DNA from: Spongiactinospora rosea
GTDB taxonomy: Bacteria; Actinomycetota; Actinomycetes; Streptosporangiales; Streptosporangiaceae
NCBI RefSeq assembly: GCF_003315795.1
Contig: NZ_QMEY01000010.1
Location: 1 to 64,000 of the forward strand
Direction: 5' to 3'
DNA: 64,000 nt
Positions 41,308 to 50,111 of this stretch are shown piece after piece. How positions within the stretch are numbered: the stretch's first letter is position 1; each line of letters opens with the position of its first letter. Below the pieces are notes generated by a model. The model made no database searches, was not told where the DNA came from, and worked only from the letters and a program-made list of their open reading frames with translations. The position numbers and the translations under genes are program-made.

Positions 41308-42234
41308 GTGTCCACATATGCACGTACGGCCACCAAGCCATCGCTCTACGCCACCCCCATCGATCACACCGCCTACGGCCACTACGGCGAGGGCCGCCTG
41401 TTCCAGTCCCCCGGCTGGAACCGCCCCCTCTACCCCTTCCAGGGCCGGATCTCCGCCGAGGGCGCCGGTGGTCCCTTCCCGGCCGAGCCCGGCCGCTACC
41501 ACATCTACGCCGCCTGGGTCTGCCCCTACGCCCAGCGCGCCGCGATCGTCCGCAAGCTGAAGGGCCTGGAGCACGTCGTCTCCCTCTCCTACGTGGACGA
41601 CGAGCGCGACGGCCGGGGCTGGGCCTTCCGGGAGCGCCGCGGCGCCGACCCGGTCAACGGCTTCACCCTGCTTGAGCAGGCGTACGAGGCCACCGAGAAG
41701 GGGTACGGCGGGCACATCTCGGTGCCGGTGCTGTGGGACCGGCAGACCGGCCTCATCGTCAGCAACGACTTCCCGGACATCACCATCGACCTGGCGACCA
41801 AGTTCGAGCGGTGGGCCGGTACCGACGCCGACCTCTACCCCGTGCCGCTGCGCACCCGGATCGACGAGCTGAACCGCTGGATCTACGACGACGTCAACAC
41901 CGGCGTCACCCGCGTGGCCAGGGCCACCGTGGAGGTCGAGCGGGAACGCGAGCGGCACCGGGTGGTCGCCGCCCTGGAACGGCTGGACGAGCAACTGTCC
42001 GAGCAGCGGTTCCTGACCGGGGACACGGTCACCGAGGCCGACGTACGGCTGTGGGTGACGCTGGCCAGGTTCGACTCCGAGTACAACCGCGACCACCTGG
42101 TGAGCGAGCGGGAGCTGACCGACTTCGAGTACCTGTGGCCGTACGCCCGCGACCTGTACCAGCGCCCGGCGTTCCGGGAGACGATCGAAGGGCTGCCCGC
42201 CACCTGGGAAGCCGCGCACGGACGGGGCCGATGA
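41308..42234 (+). CDS. glutathionyl-hydroquinone-reductase-like GST (Xi class)
   Basis: A 308-residue GST-fold protein. The thioredoxin-like domain carries the active-site Cys in AAWVCPYAQRA, a CPWAH-type motif; the helical domain ends at about residue 300 (RFLTGDTVTEADVRLWVTL). Xi GSTs reduce glutathionyl-hydroquinones. Actinobacteria make mycothiol instead of glutathione, so the thiol substrate may differ, or the enzyme may act on imported glutathione conjugates. It opens the operon, with GTG start after GGGAGGA. Its TGA overlaps the next ATG. Confidence 0.85.
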   Translation: MSTYARTATKPSLYATPIDHTAYGHYGEGRLFQSPGWNRPLYPFQGRISAEGAGGPFPAEPGRYHIYAAWVCPYAQRAAIVRKLKGLEHVVSLSYVDDERDGRGWAFRERRGADPVNGFTLLEQAYEATEKGYGGHISVPVLWDRQTGLIVSNDFPDITIDLATKFERWAGTDADLYPVPLRTRIDELNRWIYDDVNTGVTRVARATVEVERERERHRVVAALERLDEQLSEQRFLTGDTVTEADVRLWVTLARFDSEYNRDHLVSERELTDFEYLWPYARDLYQRPAFRETIEGLPATWEAAHGRGR

Positions 42235-43550
42235 GCCGCAGGCGGGTCCACCTGGCGGCCCACTTCCCCGGCGTGAACAACACCACCGTCTGGAACGACC
42301 CACGCTCGGGCAGTCAGATCGACTTCGCCTCGTTCGTCCATCTGGCACAGACCGCCGAGCGCGGCAAGTTCGACTTCTTCTTCCTGGCCGAGGGGCTGCG
42401 GCTGCGCGAGCTGAAGGGCCGCATCCACGATCTGGACGTGGTCGGCCGCCCCGAATCGCTCACCGTGCTCAGCGCGCTGGCCGCGGTGACCGGCCGGCTC
42501 GGCCTGGCCGGCACGGTCAACGCCACCTTCAACGAGCCCTACGAGCTGGCCCGCCGGGTGGCCACCCTGGACCACCTCAGCGAGGGCCGCGCCGGGTGGA
42601 ACGTGGTGACCACCTCCGACGCCTTCACCGGCGAGAACTTCCGGCGCGGCGGCTACCTGGACCGCGCCGACCGCTACGAGCGGGCCGCCGAGTTCGTCCG
42701 GCTGTCGCGCGAGCTGTGGGACTCCTGGCACCCGGACGCGATCGTCGCCGACCGGGCGGCCGGGCGGTTCGTCCGGGAGGGCGCGATCGGCACGGTCCGG
42801 CACGAGGGCGCGCAGTTCACGATCGAGGGCCGGGCCACCGTGCCGCGCCCGCCGCAGGGCCACCCGGTGATCATCCAGGCGGGCGACTCCGACGAGGGCC
42901 GCGAGTTCGCCGCCTCGTCCGCTGACGTGATCTTCACCCCGCATGGCACGCTGGAGGACGGCCGGCGCTTCTACGCCGACGTCAAGCGCCGCCTGGCGAA
43001 GTACGGCAGGAAGCCGCACCAGCTGAAGATCATGCCAGGCGTGACCTTCGCGCTCGGCGACACCGAGGAGGAGGCCGCCGAGAACGCCGCCGAGATCCGC
43101 CGGAAACAGGTCGGGCCGCAGACCGCCATCGCGTTCCTTGAGCAGGTCTGGGGCCGGGACATGTCGGCCTATGACCCGGACGGCCCGCTGCCGGACGTCG
43201 AGCCGGACCTGTCGGGGGGCGTCAGCCAGGGCCGCACCCAGCTCGGGGACCGCGCCGCGGTGGCCGCCAAGTGGCGGGCGCTGGCCGACGAGAAGCGGCT
43301 GACGATCCGCGAACTGGTCATCGAGGTGACCGGACGCCAGAACTTCGTCGGCACCCCGCAGGCCGTGGCCCAGAAGATCGACGAGTACGTGCAGGCCGAG
43401 GCCGCCGACGGGTTCATCCTGGTGCCGCACCTGACGCCCGGCGGCCTGGACGAGTTCGTGGACCGGGTCGTGCCGCTGCTCCAGGAGCGCGGCGCCTTCC
43501 GCGCCGACTACACCGGCACCACCCTTCGCGAACACCTGGAGCCGGCATGA
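42231..43550 (+). CDS. NtaA/SnaA/DszA-type FMN-dependent monooxygenase
   Basis: A 439-residue luciferase-like (LLM) monooxygenase. The family signature VATLDHLSEGRAGWNVVTT is intact, with QAGDSDEGREFAASSADVIF as the FMN-phosphate part. Relatives use FMNH2 to cleave C-S or C-N bonds in sulfones or aminocarboxylates. First of four LLM genes in a row. The N-terminal HLAAHFPGVNNTTVW matches the NtaA/DszA subgroup. Joined to both neighbours by ATGA overlaps. The reduced-flavin donor is not encoded in this operon. Confidence 0.87.
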   Translation: MSRRRVHLAAHFPGVNNTTVWNDPRSGSQIDFASFVHLAQTAERGKFDFFFLAEGLRLRELKGRIHDLDVVGRPESLTVLSALAAVTGRLGLAGTVNATFNEPYELARRVATLDHLSEGRAGWNVVTTSDAFTGENFRRGGYLDRADRYERAAEFVRLSRELWDSWHPDAIVADRAAGRFVREGAIGTVRHEGAQFTIEGRATVPRPPQGHPVIIQAGDSDEGREFAASSADVIFTPHGTLEDGRRFYADVKRRLAKYGRKPHQLKIMPGVTFALGDTEEEAAENAAEIRRKQVGPQTAIAFLEQVWGRDMSAYDPDGPLPDVEPDLSGGVSQGRTQLGDRAAVAAKWRALADEKRLTIRELVIEVTGRQNFVGTPQAVAQKIDEYVQAEAADGFILVPHLTPGGLDEFVDRVVPLLQERGAFRADYTGTTLREHLEPA

Positions 43551-44668
43551 CGTTGCACCTCGCGGTGGCCCTCGATGGCGCGGGCTGGCATCCGGCCGCG
43601 TGGCGCGAGCCGCCCGCCGCGCCGGAGGCGATCTTCTCGCCGCGCTACTGGGCCGGACTGGTCGCCGAGGCCGAACGCGGACTGCTCGACTTCGTCACCA
43701 TCGAGGACGATCTAGGGTTGCAGTCCACCCTGCCCGACGCCCCCGACGATCGCATCGACCAGGTGCGCGGCCGGTTCGACGCGGTACTGCTGGCCGCCCG
43801 GCTGGCCCCGCCGGCCGGCCGGATCGGGCTGGTGCCCACCGCCACCACCACCCACACCGAACCGTTCCACGTCGCCCTCGGCATCGCCACCCTCGACCAC
43901 GTCAGCGGCGGCCGGGCCGGGTGGCAGGTGAAGGTCTCGCCGCGTTCCTTCGAGGCCGGGCACCTCGGCCGCAGGCCGCTGCCCGGCTACCGGGACCTGT
44001 ACGCCGAGGCGACCGACGCCGTGGAGGTGGCCAGGCGGCTCTGGGACAGCTGGGAGGACGACGCCGAGATCCGCGACACGGCCACCGGCCGGTTCATCGA
44101 CCGCGGCAAGCTCCACTACATCGACTTCGCCGGGCGGTTCTTCTCGGTCAAGGGCCCGTCGATCACGCCGCGCTCGCCGCAGGGGCAGCCGGTGGTGACC
44201 ACCCTGGCCGACTCCCGGGTGTCGTACGAGTTCGCCGCGGCCGGGGCCGACGTCGTTTTCGTCACGCCGCGCTCCGCCGAGGAGGCCAGGGCCGTCGTGA
44301 CGGAGATCAGGGAGCTGTCCCCGGACCTGAAGATCTTCGCCGACCTGCTGGTCTTCGCGGGCGAGGACGCGTACCGGCGCAAGGCCCGGCTCGACGAACT
44401 GGCCGGGGCCGAACCGGCCTTTGACGCCGCCGTGGTCACCGGCACCGTCACCGAGCTGGCCGATCTGCTGCTGGAGTGGCGGCGGGCGGGCGTCCAGGGC
44501 TTCCGGCTGCGGCCGGGGGCCCTGCCGTACGACCTGCGGGAGATCACCCGGGGACTCACCGCCGAACTGCGCGACCGCGGGGCGTTTCGCTGCGAGTATG
44601 AGTCCGACACCCTTCGCGGGCTGCTCGGCCTCCCGCGGCCGGTCAGCCGATACGCGGAGGTTCGATGA
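43547..44668 (+). CDS. LLM-class flavin-dependent oxidoreductase
   Basis: A 373-residue LLM protein, second in the series. GIATLDHVSGGRAGWQVKVS is the core signature and VSYEFAAAGADVVFV the FMN region. It is about 65 residues shorter than its upstream paralogue, with only modest similarity, so a different substrate is likely. Start and stop both overlap neighbours by 4 nt. Confidence 0.85.
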   Translation: MTLHLAVALDGAGWHPAAWREPPAAPEAIFSPRYWAGLVAEAERGLLDFVTIEDDLGLQSTLPDAPDDRIDQVRGRFDAVLLAARLAPPAGRIGLVPTATTTHTEPFHVALGIATLDHVSGGRAGWQVKVSPRSFEAGHLGRRPLPGYRDLYAEATDAVEVARRLWDSWEDDAEIRDTATGRFIDRGKLHYIDFAGRFFSVKGPSITPRSPQGQPVVTTLADSRVSYEFAAAGADVVFVTPRSAEEARAVVTEIRELSPDLKIFADLLVFAGEDAYRRKARLDELAGAEPAFDAAVVTGTVTELADLLLEWRRAGVQGFRLRPGALPYDLREITRGLTAELRDRGAFRCEYESDTLRGLLGLPRPVSRYAEVR

Positions 44669-45696
44669 GATTTCTGGCCATCACCCTGATCGCGCACAGT
44701 GACGACCGGTCACCCACCGAACGCTTCCGCGAGGTCGTCGCCAACGCGGTGCTCGCCGAAGAGCTCGGCTTCGACGGGTTCGGCGTGGGCGAGCGCCACG
44801 AGCGGCCGTTCATCTCCTCCTCGCCCCCGGTCGTGCTCAGCCACATCGCCGCCAAGACCACCAGGATCCGGCTGTTCACCGCGGTCACCACGCTGAGCCT
44901 GCTGGACCCGGTACGCGCCTACGAGGACTACGCCACCCTGGACCACCTGTCCGAGGGCCGGCTGGAGCTGATCATCGGCAAGGGCAACGGGGCCGCGCAG
45001 GCCAAGCTGTTCCACGTCACCGCCGACGACCAGTGGGACCGCAACCGCGAGTCCTACGAGCTGTTCCGCCGCCTGTGGCGGGAGGACAAGGTCACCTGGG
45101 AGGGCCGGTTCCGGCCCTCGCTCACCGACGCCGAGACCTGGCCGCGCCCGCTGCAACGCCCGATCCGGGTCTGGCACGGCAGCGCCACCAGCAAGGAGTC
45201 GGTGGACCTCGCGGCCCGCTACGGCGACCCGCTGTTCTCCGCCAACGTCACCAACCCCATCGAGCCGTACGCCGAGCTGGTCGACCACTACCGCGAACGC
45301 TGGGCGCACTACGGCCACGACCCGCGCGACGCGCTGGTCGGAGCCGGTACCGCCGGTTACTACGCGGCCAAGACCTCCCAGCAGGCCATCGAGACCTACC
45401 GGCCGATCTTCGACGCCCGCACGGCGTTCCTGCGGAAGTTCGACGTGCCGGTGGTCTTCCCCACGCTGGAGGACGCCATCGAGCGCAGCTCGATCCTGGT
45501 CGGCAGCCCGCAGCAGGTCATCGACAAGGTCCTGCGCTACCACAAGCGGTTCGGCCACGAGGTCATGCACCTGCACGCCGACGCCGACGGACTCGCCCCC
45601 GCCAAGCACCGCGAGTCCCTGGAACTGTTCCAGTCCGAGATCGCCCCCGTCCTGCGGGCGGAGATCCCCAGCCGTCCGCTCGGAGGAGCCTCATGA
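44665..45696 (+). CDS. LLM-class flavin-dependent oxidoreductase
   Basis: A 343-residue LLM protein, third in the series. DYATLDHLSEGRLELIIGKG and the N-terminal LGFDGFGVGERHERPF are typical of the bacterial-luciferase-like subgroup. IRVWHGSATSKESVDLAARYGDPLF, here broken as IRVWHGSATS and SVDLAARYGDPLF, carries the phosphate-binding loop. It overlaps both neighbours by 4 nt. Probably another sulfonate- or sulfone-type monooxygenase of the operon; the substrate cannot be read. Confidence 0.85.
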   Translation: MRFLAITLIAHSDDRSPTERFREVVANAVLAEELGFDGFGVGERHERPFISSSPPVVLSHIAAKTTRIRLFTAVTTLSLLDPVRAYEDYATLDHLSEGRLELIIGKGNGAAQAKLFHVTADDQWDRNRESYELFRRLWREDKVTWEGRFRPSLTDAETWPRPLQRPIRVWHGSATSKESVDLAARYGDPLFSANVTNPIEPYAELVDHYRERWAHYGHDPRDALVGAGTAGYYAAKTSQQAIETYRPIFDARTAFLRKFDVPVVFPTLEDAIERSSILVGSPQQVIDKVLRYHKRFGHEVMHLHADADGLAPAKHRESLELFQSEIAPVLRAEIPSRPLGGAS

Positions 45697-46817
45697 CGCT
45701 GTCCATCCTGGATCTGGCCCCGATCAAGTCGGGGCACACGGCGGCCGAAGCGCTGCACGAGACGATCGACCTCGCCCGGCAGGCCGAGCGGTTCGGCTAC
45801 CGCCGCTACTGGCTGGCCGAGCACCACTTCGCCCGGGGCGTGGCGAGTTCGGCCCCGGCCGTGCTGATCGGCCTGGTCGCGGCGGCCACCGCCACGATCA
45901 GGGTCGGGTCCGGGGCCGTCCAATTAGGGCATCAGACGCCGCTGTCGGTGGTCGAGTCGTTCGGCGTGGTCGACGCGCTGTATCCGGACCGGATCGACCT
46001 CGGCATCGGCCGCTCAGGGCAGCGCCGCGGCGAGATAGCCGCGGCGGCCGCCAAATCCGCCGAGCCCGCCGAGCCCGCGGAGCTCGCCGAGAAGCGGTCC
46101 GCCCAGGTCGTGGACGGCCTGCTGATCCCGCCGCCGTTCGACTTCGCCAAGCTCGTCAAGCATCCGCACTTCGCGCACCAGGCGTCGTTCCTCCAGCAGC
46201 CGGGCGCGCAGACCCCCGACTTCGCGGGCCAGATCGACGACGTGCTCGCGCTGCTCGCGGGCACGCACGAGGTGCCCGCCGTGCCCGGCGAGGGGGCCCG
46301 GCTGCGGGTGTGGATCCTGGGCAGCAGCGGTGGCCAGAGCGCGCAGGTCGCGGGGGAGCGCGGCCTGCCGTTCGCGGCCAACTACCACGTCAGCCCGTCT
46401 AACGTGCTGGAGGCGGTGGCGGCCTACCGGGCGGCGTTCAAGCCGTCGGAGGCCCTGGCCGAGCCGTACGTGATCGTGTCGGCCGACGTCGTGGTGGCCG
46501 ACGACGAGGACCGCGCCCGCGAACTGGCCAAGGGCTACGACCTGTGGGTGCGCAGCATCCGCACGGGCGCGGGCGCGATGCCGTACCCGACCCCGGCCGA
46601 GGCCGACGCGCACGTCTGGACCGCCGAAGACCTCGAACTCGTCAAGGACCGCGTGGACACCCGCTTCGTCGGCACCCCCGAGCAGGTCGCCGGGCGGCTA
46701 CGGGTGCTACGCCGGGTGACCGGGGCCGACGAACTGCTCGTCACCACCATCACCCACGACCACCAGGACCGGGTGCGCTCCTACGAGCTGCTCGCCGAGG
46801 CATGGAACCGCCCGTGA
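45693..46817 (+). CDS. LLM-class flavin-dependent oxidoreductase (MsnO8-like)
   Basis: A 374-residue LLM protein, fourth in the series, of the subgroup that begins LSILDLAPIKSGHTAAEAL and continues RYWLAEHHFARGVASSAPAVL. A low-complexity stretch (SAEPAEPAELAEKRSAQ) at about 120-140 is an insertion in a surface loop. The FMN site is LRVWILGSSGGQSAQVAGE. It overlaps the upstream LLM gene and the downstream binding-protein gene by 4 nt each. Confidence 0.85.
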   Translation: MTLSILDLAPIKSGHTAAEALHETIDLARQAERFGYRRYWLAEHHFARGVASSAPAVLIGLVAAATATIRVGSGAVQLGHQTPLSVVESFGVVDALYPDRIDLGIGRSGQRRGEIAAAAAKSAEPAEPAELAEKRSAQVVDGLLIPPPFDFAKLVKHPHFAHQASFLQQPGAQTPDFAGQIDDVLALLAGTHEVPAVPGEGARLRVWILGSSGGQSAQVAGERGLPFAANYHVSPSNVLEAVAAYRAAFKPSEALAEPYVIVSADVVVADDEDRARELAKGYDLWVRSIRTGAGAMPYPTPAEADAHVWTAEDLELVKDRVDTRFVGTPEQVAGRLRVLRRVTGADELLVTTITHDHQDRVRSYELLAEAWNRP

Positions 46818-48421
46818 GACGCCTGACCCCTCTGCTGCTCGTGTTCGCCCTGGCCGCGTGCGGCGGGCAGCCCCAAACGGCCGGTCAAAGCACCCAGGGC
46901 AGCTCGCTGACCTGGGCGATCGAGACGCAGCCGGTCACGCTCAACCCGCAGCAGTGGTCCCAGAACAAGGCCAGGCTGCTGGTGTTCAACCAGTTCGACG
47001 CGCTGGTCTCGCGCGCCGAGGACGGCTCCTTCAAGCCGTGGCTGGCCAAGTCCTGGAAGGTCTCCGGCGACGGGCTGACCTACACCCTGCACCTCCGCGA
47101 CGACGTCACCTTCCACGACGGCACGAAGTTCGACGCCGCGGCGGTCAAGGCCAACCTCGACCAGTTCCGGGTGCCGGGCTACAACCCGCAGGTGGTCGCG
47201 ATCCAGCTCAAGGCGTTCGACCGGGCGGAGGTCGTCGCGCCGGCCACCGTCAAGATCACGCTGAAGAAGCCGGACGCGCTGTTCCTGGACTTCCTCGCCT
47301 CCCCGTACGCCGGGCAGGTGTCGCCGAAGTCGCTGAAGGGCGCCAAGGACGTGAAGTTCGGCGGGCCTGACCTGGTGGGCACCGGGCCGTTCATCCTGGA
47401 CCGGTACGTCCAGGGCCAGGAGATCCACTACCGCCGCAACCCCGGCTACGCCTGGCCCCCCGCGGGCGCGGCGCACCAGGGCCCGGCGCACCTGGCGGAG
47501 ATCACCTACCGCTTCCTGCCCGAGGCCGCGGTCAGGGTCGGCGCGCTCACCTCCGGCCAGGTGCAGGTCATCGAGGGCGTACCGGCCACCGAGACCGCCC
47601 TGATCAAGGAGAATCCCGGTCTGGCCCTGCTGACCAGCCTGAACGCGGGCACCGCCTACTCCTACTACTTCAACACCACCCGCCCGCCGTTCGATGACCA
47701 GCGGGTGCGCGAGGCGTTCCGCGCGGCCGTGGACGTGGACTCGGTGCTGAAGTCGGTCTACCAGGGCACCGCCACCCGGGCGTGGAGCGTCGTCGGCGAC
47801 AAGAGCCCGTTCTACGACGAGACCCTGAAGGGCGCCTACGGCGGCGACGTGGCCAAGGCCAACGCGCTGCTCGACGCGGCCGGCTGGAAGGCCCGCGACT
47901 CCGAGGGCTTCCGGGTCAAGGACGGCAAGCGGCTGACCGTGCGCGAGGTGGCCTCCGCCCCGTACGTCCGCGACCGCAGGGACGTCCTCGCCCAGGCCGT
48001 GCAGGCCCAGGTCAAGCAGAACGCCGGGATCGACTTCCAGATCAGGACCGTGGACCAGGGCTCGGCCCAGAAGGCCCTCGACGAGGGCGAGTACGAGCTG
48101 TTCGGCAACTCCCGCGGCGACTCCGACGTGGGCGCGGCGCTCAACCTGATCCTGCCGAGCGACGGCGCGATCAACCGGAGCGGGTACGCCGACCCGCAGG
48201 TGGACAAGTGGCTGCGCGCCGCGTCGGCCACGTCCGACGCCGCCGAGCGCAAGGCGCTGTACACCAAGGTGCAGCGCAAGGTCGTGCTGGACAAAGCGAT
48301 CCTGTTCCCGCTGTACGTGCCCGCCGACCAGGTCGCGGCGCAGCGCAGCGTGCAGGGGCTCGGCTTCGACCCGGCCTCCGGCACGCCCGCGAGCGCCTAC
48401 GACGTCCGGATCGGCACGTGA
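46814..48421 (+). CDS. ABC transporter substrate-binding lipoprotein (peptide/opine type)
   Basis: A 535-residue extracellular solute-binding protein, family 5. The lipoprotein signal is LTPLLLVFALAAC with the lipobox Cys at residue 15. The family core VTFHDGTKFDAAAVKANLDQ and VRVGALTSGQVQVIEGVP follow. The family binds peptides, opines and similar bulky solutes. Encoded with monooxygenases, it probably captures organosulfur compounds or glutathione-like peptides. GTG start overlapping the upstream TGA. Confidence 0.88.
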   Translation: MRRLTPLLLVFALAACGGQPQTAGQSTQGSSLTWAIETQPVTLNPQQWSQNKARLLVFNQFDALVSRAEDGSFKPWLAKSWKVSGDGLTYTLHLRDDVTFHDGTKFDAAAVKANLDQFRVPGYNPQVVAIQLKAFDRAEVVAPATVKITLKKPDALFLDFLASPYAGQVSPKSLKGAKDVKFGGPDLVGTGPFILDRYVQGQEIHYRRNPGYAWPPAGAAHQGPAHLAEITYRFLPEAAVRVGALTSGQVQVIEGVPATETALIKENPGLALLTSLNAGTAYSYYFNTTRPPFDDQRVREAFRAAVDVDSVLKSVYQGTATRAWSVVGDKSPFYDETLKGAYGGDVAKANALLDAAGWKARDSEGFRVKDGKRLTVREVASAPYVRDRRDVLAQAVQAQVKQNAGIDFQIRTVDQGSAQKALDEGEYELFGNSRGDSDVGAALNLILPSDGAINRSGYADPQVDKWLRAASATSDAAERKALYTKVQRKVVLDKAILFPLYVPADQVAAQRSVQGLGFDPASGTPASAYDVRIGT

Positions 48422-49323
48422 TCAAGCGTCTCGGCACCGGCCTGGTCGTGCTCTGGGCCGCCGCCACCGCGTCCTACCTGGCGCTGCTGTTCGCGCCCGG
48501 CGACACGGTGGACATCCTGATCGGCGACGGCGCGGACACCCCGGAGATCCGGGCGGGGATCATCGCCGAGTGGGGGCTGGACCGGCCGGAGATCGTCCAG
48601 TACCTCGCGTACCTGTGGCGGCTGCTGCACGGCGACCTCGGCCGCTCCTACCGGTTGCAGCGCGGGGTGGGCGAGGTCCTGGCCACCCAGCTCGGGCCGA
48701 CCGCGCAGCTCACGCTGGCGGCGGCGGCCACCGGGGTGGTGCTGGCCGCCGTCATCGCGGTCGGCACCGCCGGGCGCGGCCGGTGGCTGCGCGGGGCCGC
48801 CTCCGCCGCCGAACTGGTGTCGGTCTCGGTGCCGCCGTTCCTGATCGGGCTGGTGCTGCTGTCGGTGTTCTCCTTCACCCTCGGCTGGTTCCCGGTCTCC
48901 GGCGCGCAGGGACCGGCCGCGCTGGTGCTGCCCGCGCTCGCGCTCGGCCTGCCGATCGCGGGCGTGCTCGGCCAGGTGCTGCGGGGCGGGCTGGAACACG
49001 CGCTGGAACAGCCGTTCGCGGTCACCGCCAGGGCCCGCGGGCTCACCGAGCGGGCGCTGATCGCCCGGCACGCGCTGCGGCACGCGCTGATCCCCGCCGT
49101 GACGCTGGCGGGCTGGTTCACCGGGACGCTGCTCGGCGGCGCGGTGATCACCGAGGTGCTGTTCGGCCGCCCGGGGCTCGGCCAGGTCGCCATGCAGGCG
49201 GTGACCGGCCAGGACATGCCGGTCGTGATGGCCGTCGTGCTGCTGTCGGCCGTGGTGTACGTGACCATCAGCACCCTGCTGGACGTGGCCTACCGGCTCA
49301 TCGACCCCCGGATCCGCGCATGA
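48418..49323 (+). CDS. ABC transporter permease (DppB-like)
   Basis: A 301-residue inner-membrane permease with about six helices and a large periplasmic loop after the first (FAPGDTVDILIGDGADTPEI), as in DppB/OppB. The cytoplasmic EAA loop is ARARGLTERALIARHALRHALIP. The GTG start overlaps the binding-protein stop (GTGA). Confidence 0.88.
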   Translation: MIKRLGTGLVVLWAAATASYLALLFAPGDTVDILIGDGADTPEIRAGIIAEWGLDRPEIVQYLAYLWRLLHGDLGRSYRLQRGVGEVLATQLGPTAQLTLAAAATGVVLAAVIAVGTAGRGRWLRGAASAAELVSVSVPPFLIGLVLLSVFSFTLGWFPVSGAQGPAALVLPALALGLPIAGVLGQVLRGGLEHALEQPFAVTARARGLTERALIARHALRHALIPAVTLAGWFTGTLLGGAVITEVLFGRPGLGQVAMQAVTGQDMPVVMAVVLLSAVVYVTISTLLDVAYRLIDPRIRA

Positions 49324-50111
49324 GGTACGTTCCTGTCGCCTTTCTGGTGCTGCTCGCCGTGGCGGTGGCCGCGCCCGGACTGGTGGCCGTGGCCGACCCG
49401 CTGGCCGCCGACCCCGCGGGCGCGCTGGCCCCGCCGGGCGGCGGCGGCCTGCTCGGCACCGACCACCTGGGCCGGGACGTGCTGGCGCGGGTGATCCACG
49501 GGGCCCGGCACTCGGTCAGCATCGGCGTCGCCGTCACCGTCCTCGCGGTCTCCTGCGGCGTGCTGCTCGGCCTGGCCGCCGGGCTGTCGCCGAAGTGGCT
49601 GGACGAGGCCCTGGCCCGCGCCTTCGACGTGCTGTCCACCCTGCCGGAACTCCTGCTCGCGCTGCTCATCGTGGCGATCACCGGCCCCGGCACCGGCAAC
49701 GTCATCTTCGCCATCGCCGCCGCGCAGCTCCCCAACTACGCCCGGGTGATCCGCGCGCAGACCTTCGTCGTACGCCGGGCCGGGTACGTCGAGCAGGCGC
49801 TCACCTTCGGCCGCTCGCGCTGGGCGATCACCGCCCGGCACGTACTGCCCAACGTCCTCGGGCCGATCCCGGTGCTGGCCACCATCGGCCTGGGCCAGGC
49901 GGTGATCGCCGGATCCGGGCTCAGCTTCCTCGGCATGGGGCCGCAGCCGCCCGCCGCCGAGTGGGGCGCGATGCTCGCCGAGGCCCGCAACTACCTGCGG
50001 GTGGCCTGGTGGGAGGCGCTGTTCCCGGGGGTGGCGATCACGCTGACCGTCGTCTGCCTGACCGTCGTCGGGCGGCGGCTGCAACGTCGCTTCGAGGGGA
50101 GGACGCCATGA
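49320..50111 (+). CDS. ABC transporter permease (DppC-like)
   Basis: A 263-residue permease with the DppC signature GLLGTDHLGRDVLARVIHGA near residue 45 and the EAA loop EQALTFGRSRWAITARHVLP. It would pair with the DppB-like subunit encoded immediately upstream. The ATG overlaps that gene's stop. Confidence 0.88.
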   Translation: MRYVPVAFLVLLAVAVAAPGLVAVADPLAADPAGALAPPGGGGLLGTDHLGRDVLARVIHGARHSVSIGVAVTVLAVSCGVLLGLAAGLSPKWLDEALARAFDVLSTLPELLLALLIVAITGPGTGNVIFAIAAAQLPNYARVIRAQTFVVRRAGYVEQALTFGRSRWAITARHVLPNVLGPIPVLATIGLGQAVIAGSGLSFLGMGPQPPAAEWGAMLAEARNYLRVAWWEALFPGVAITLTVVCLTVVGRRLQRRFEGRTP

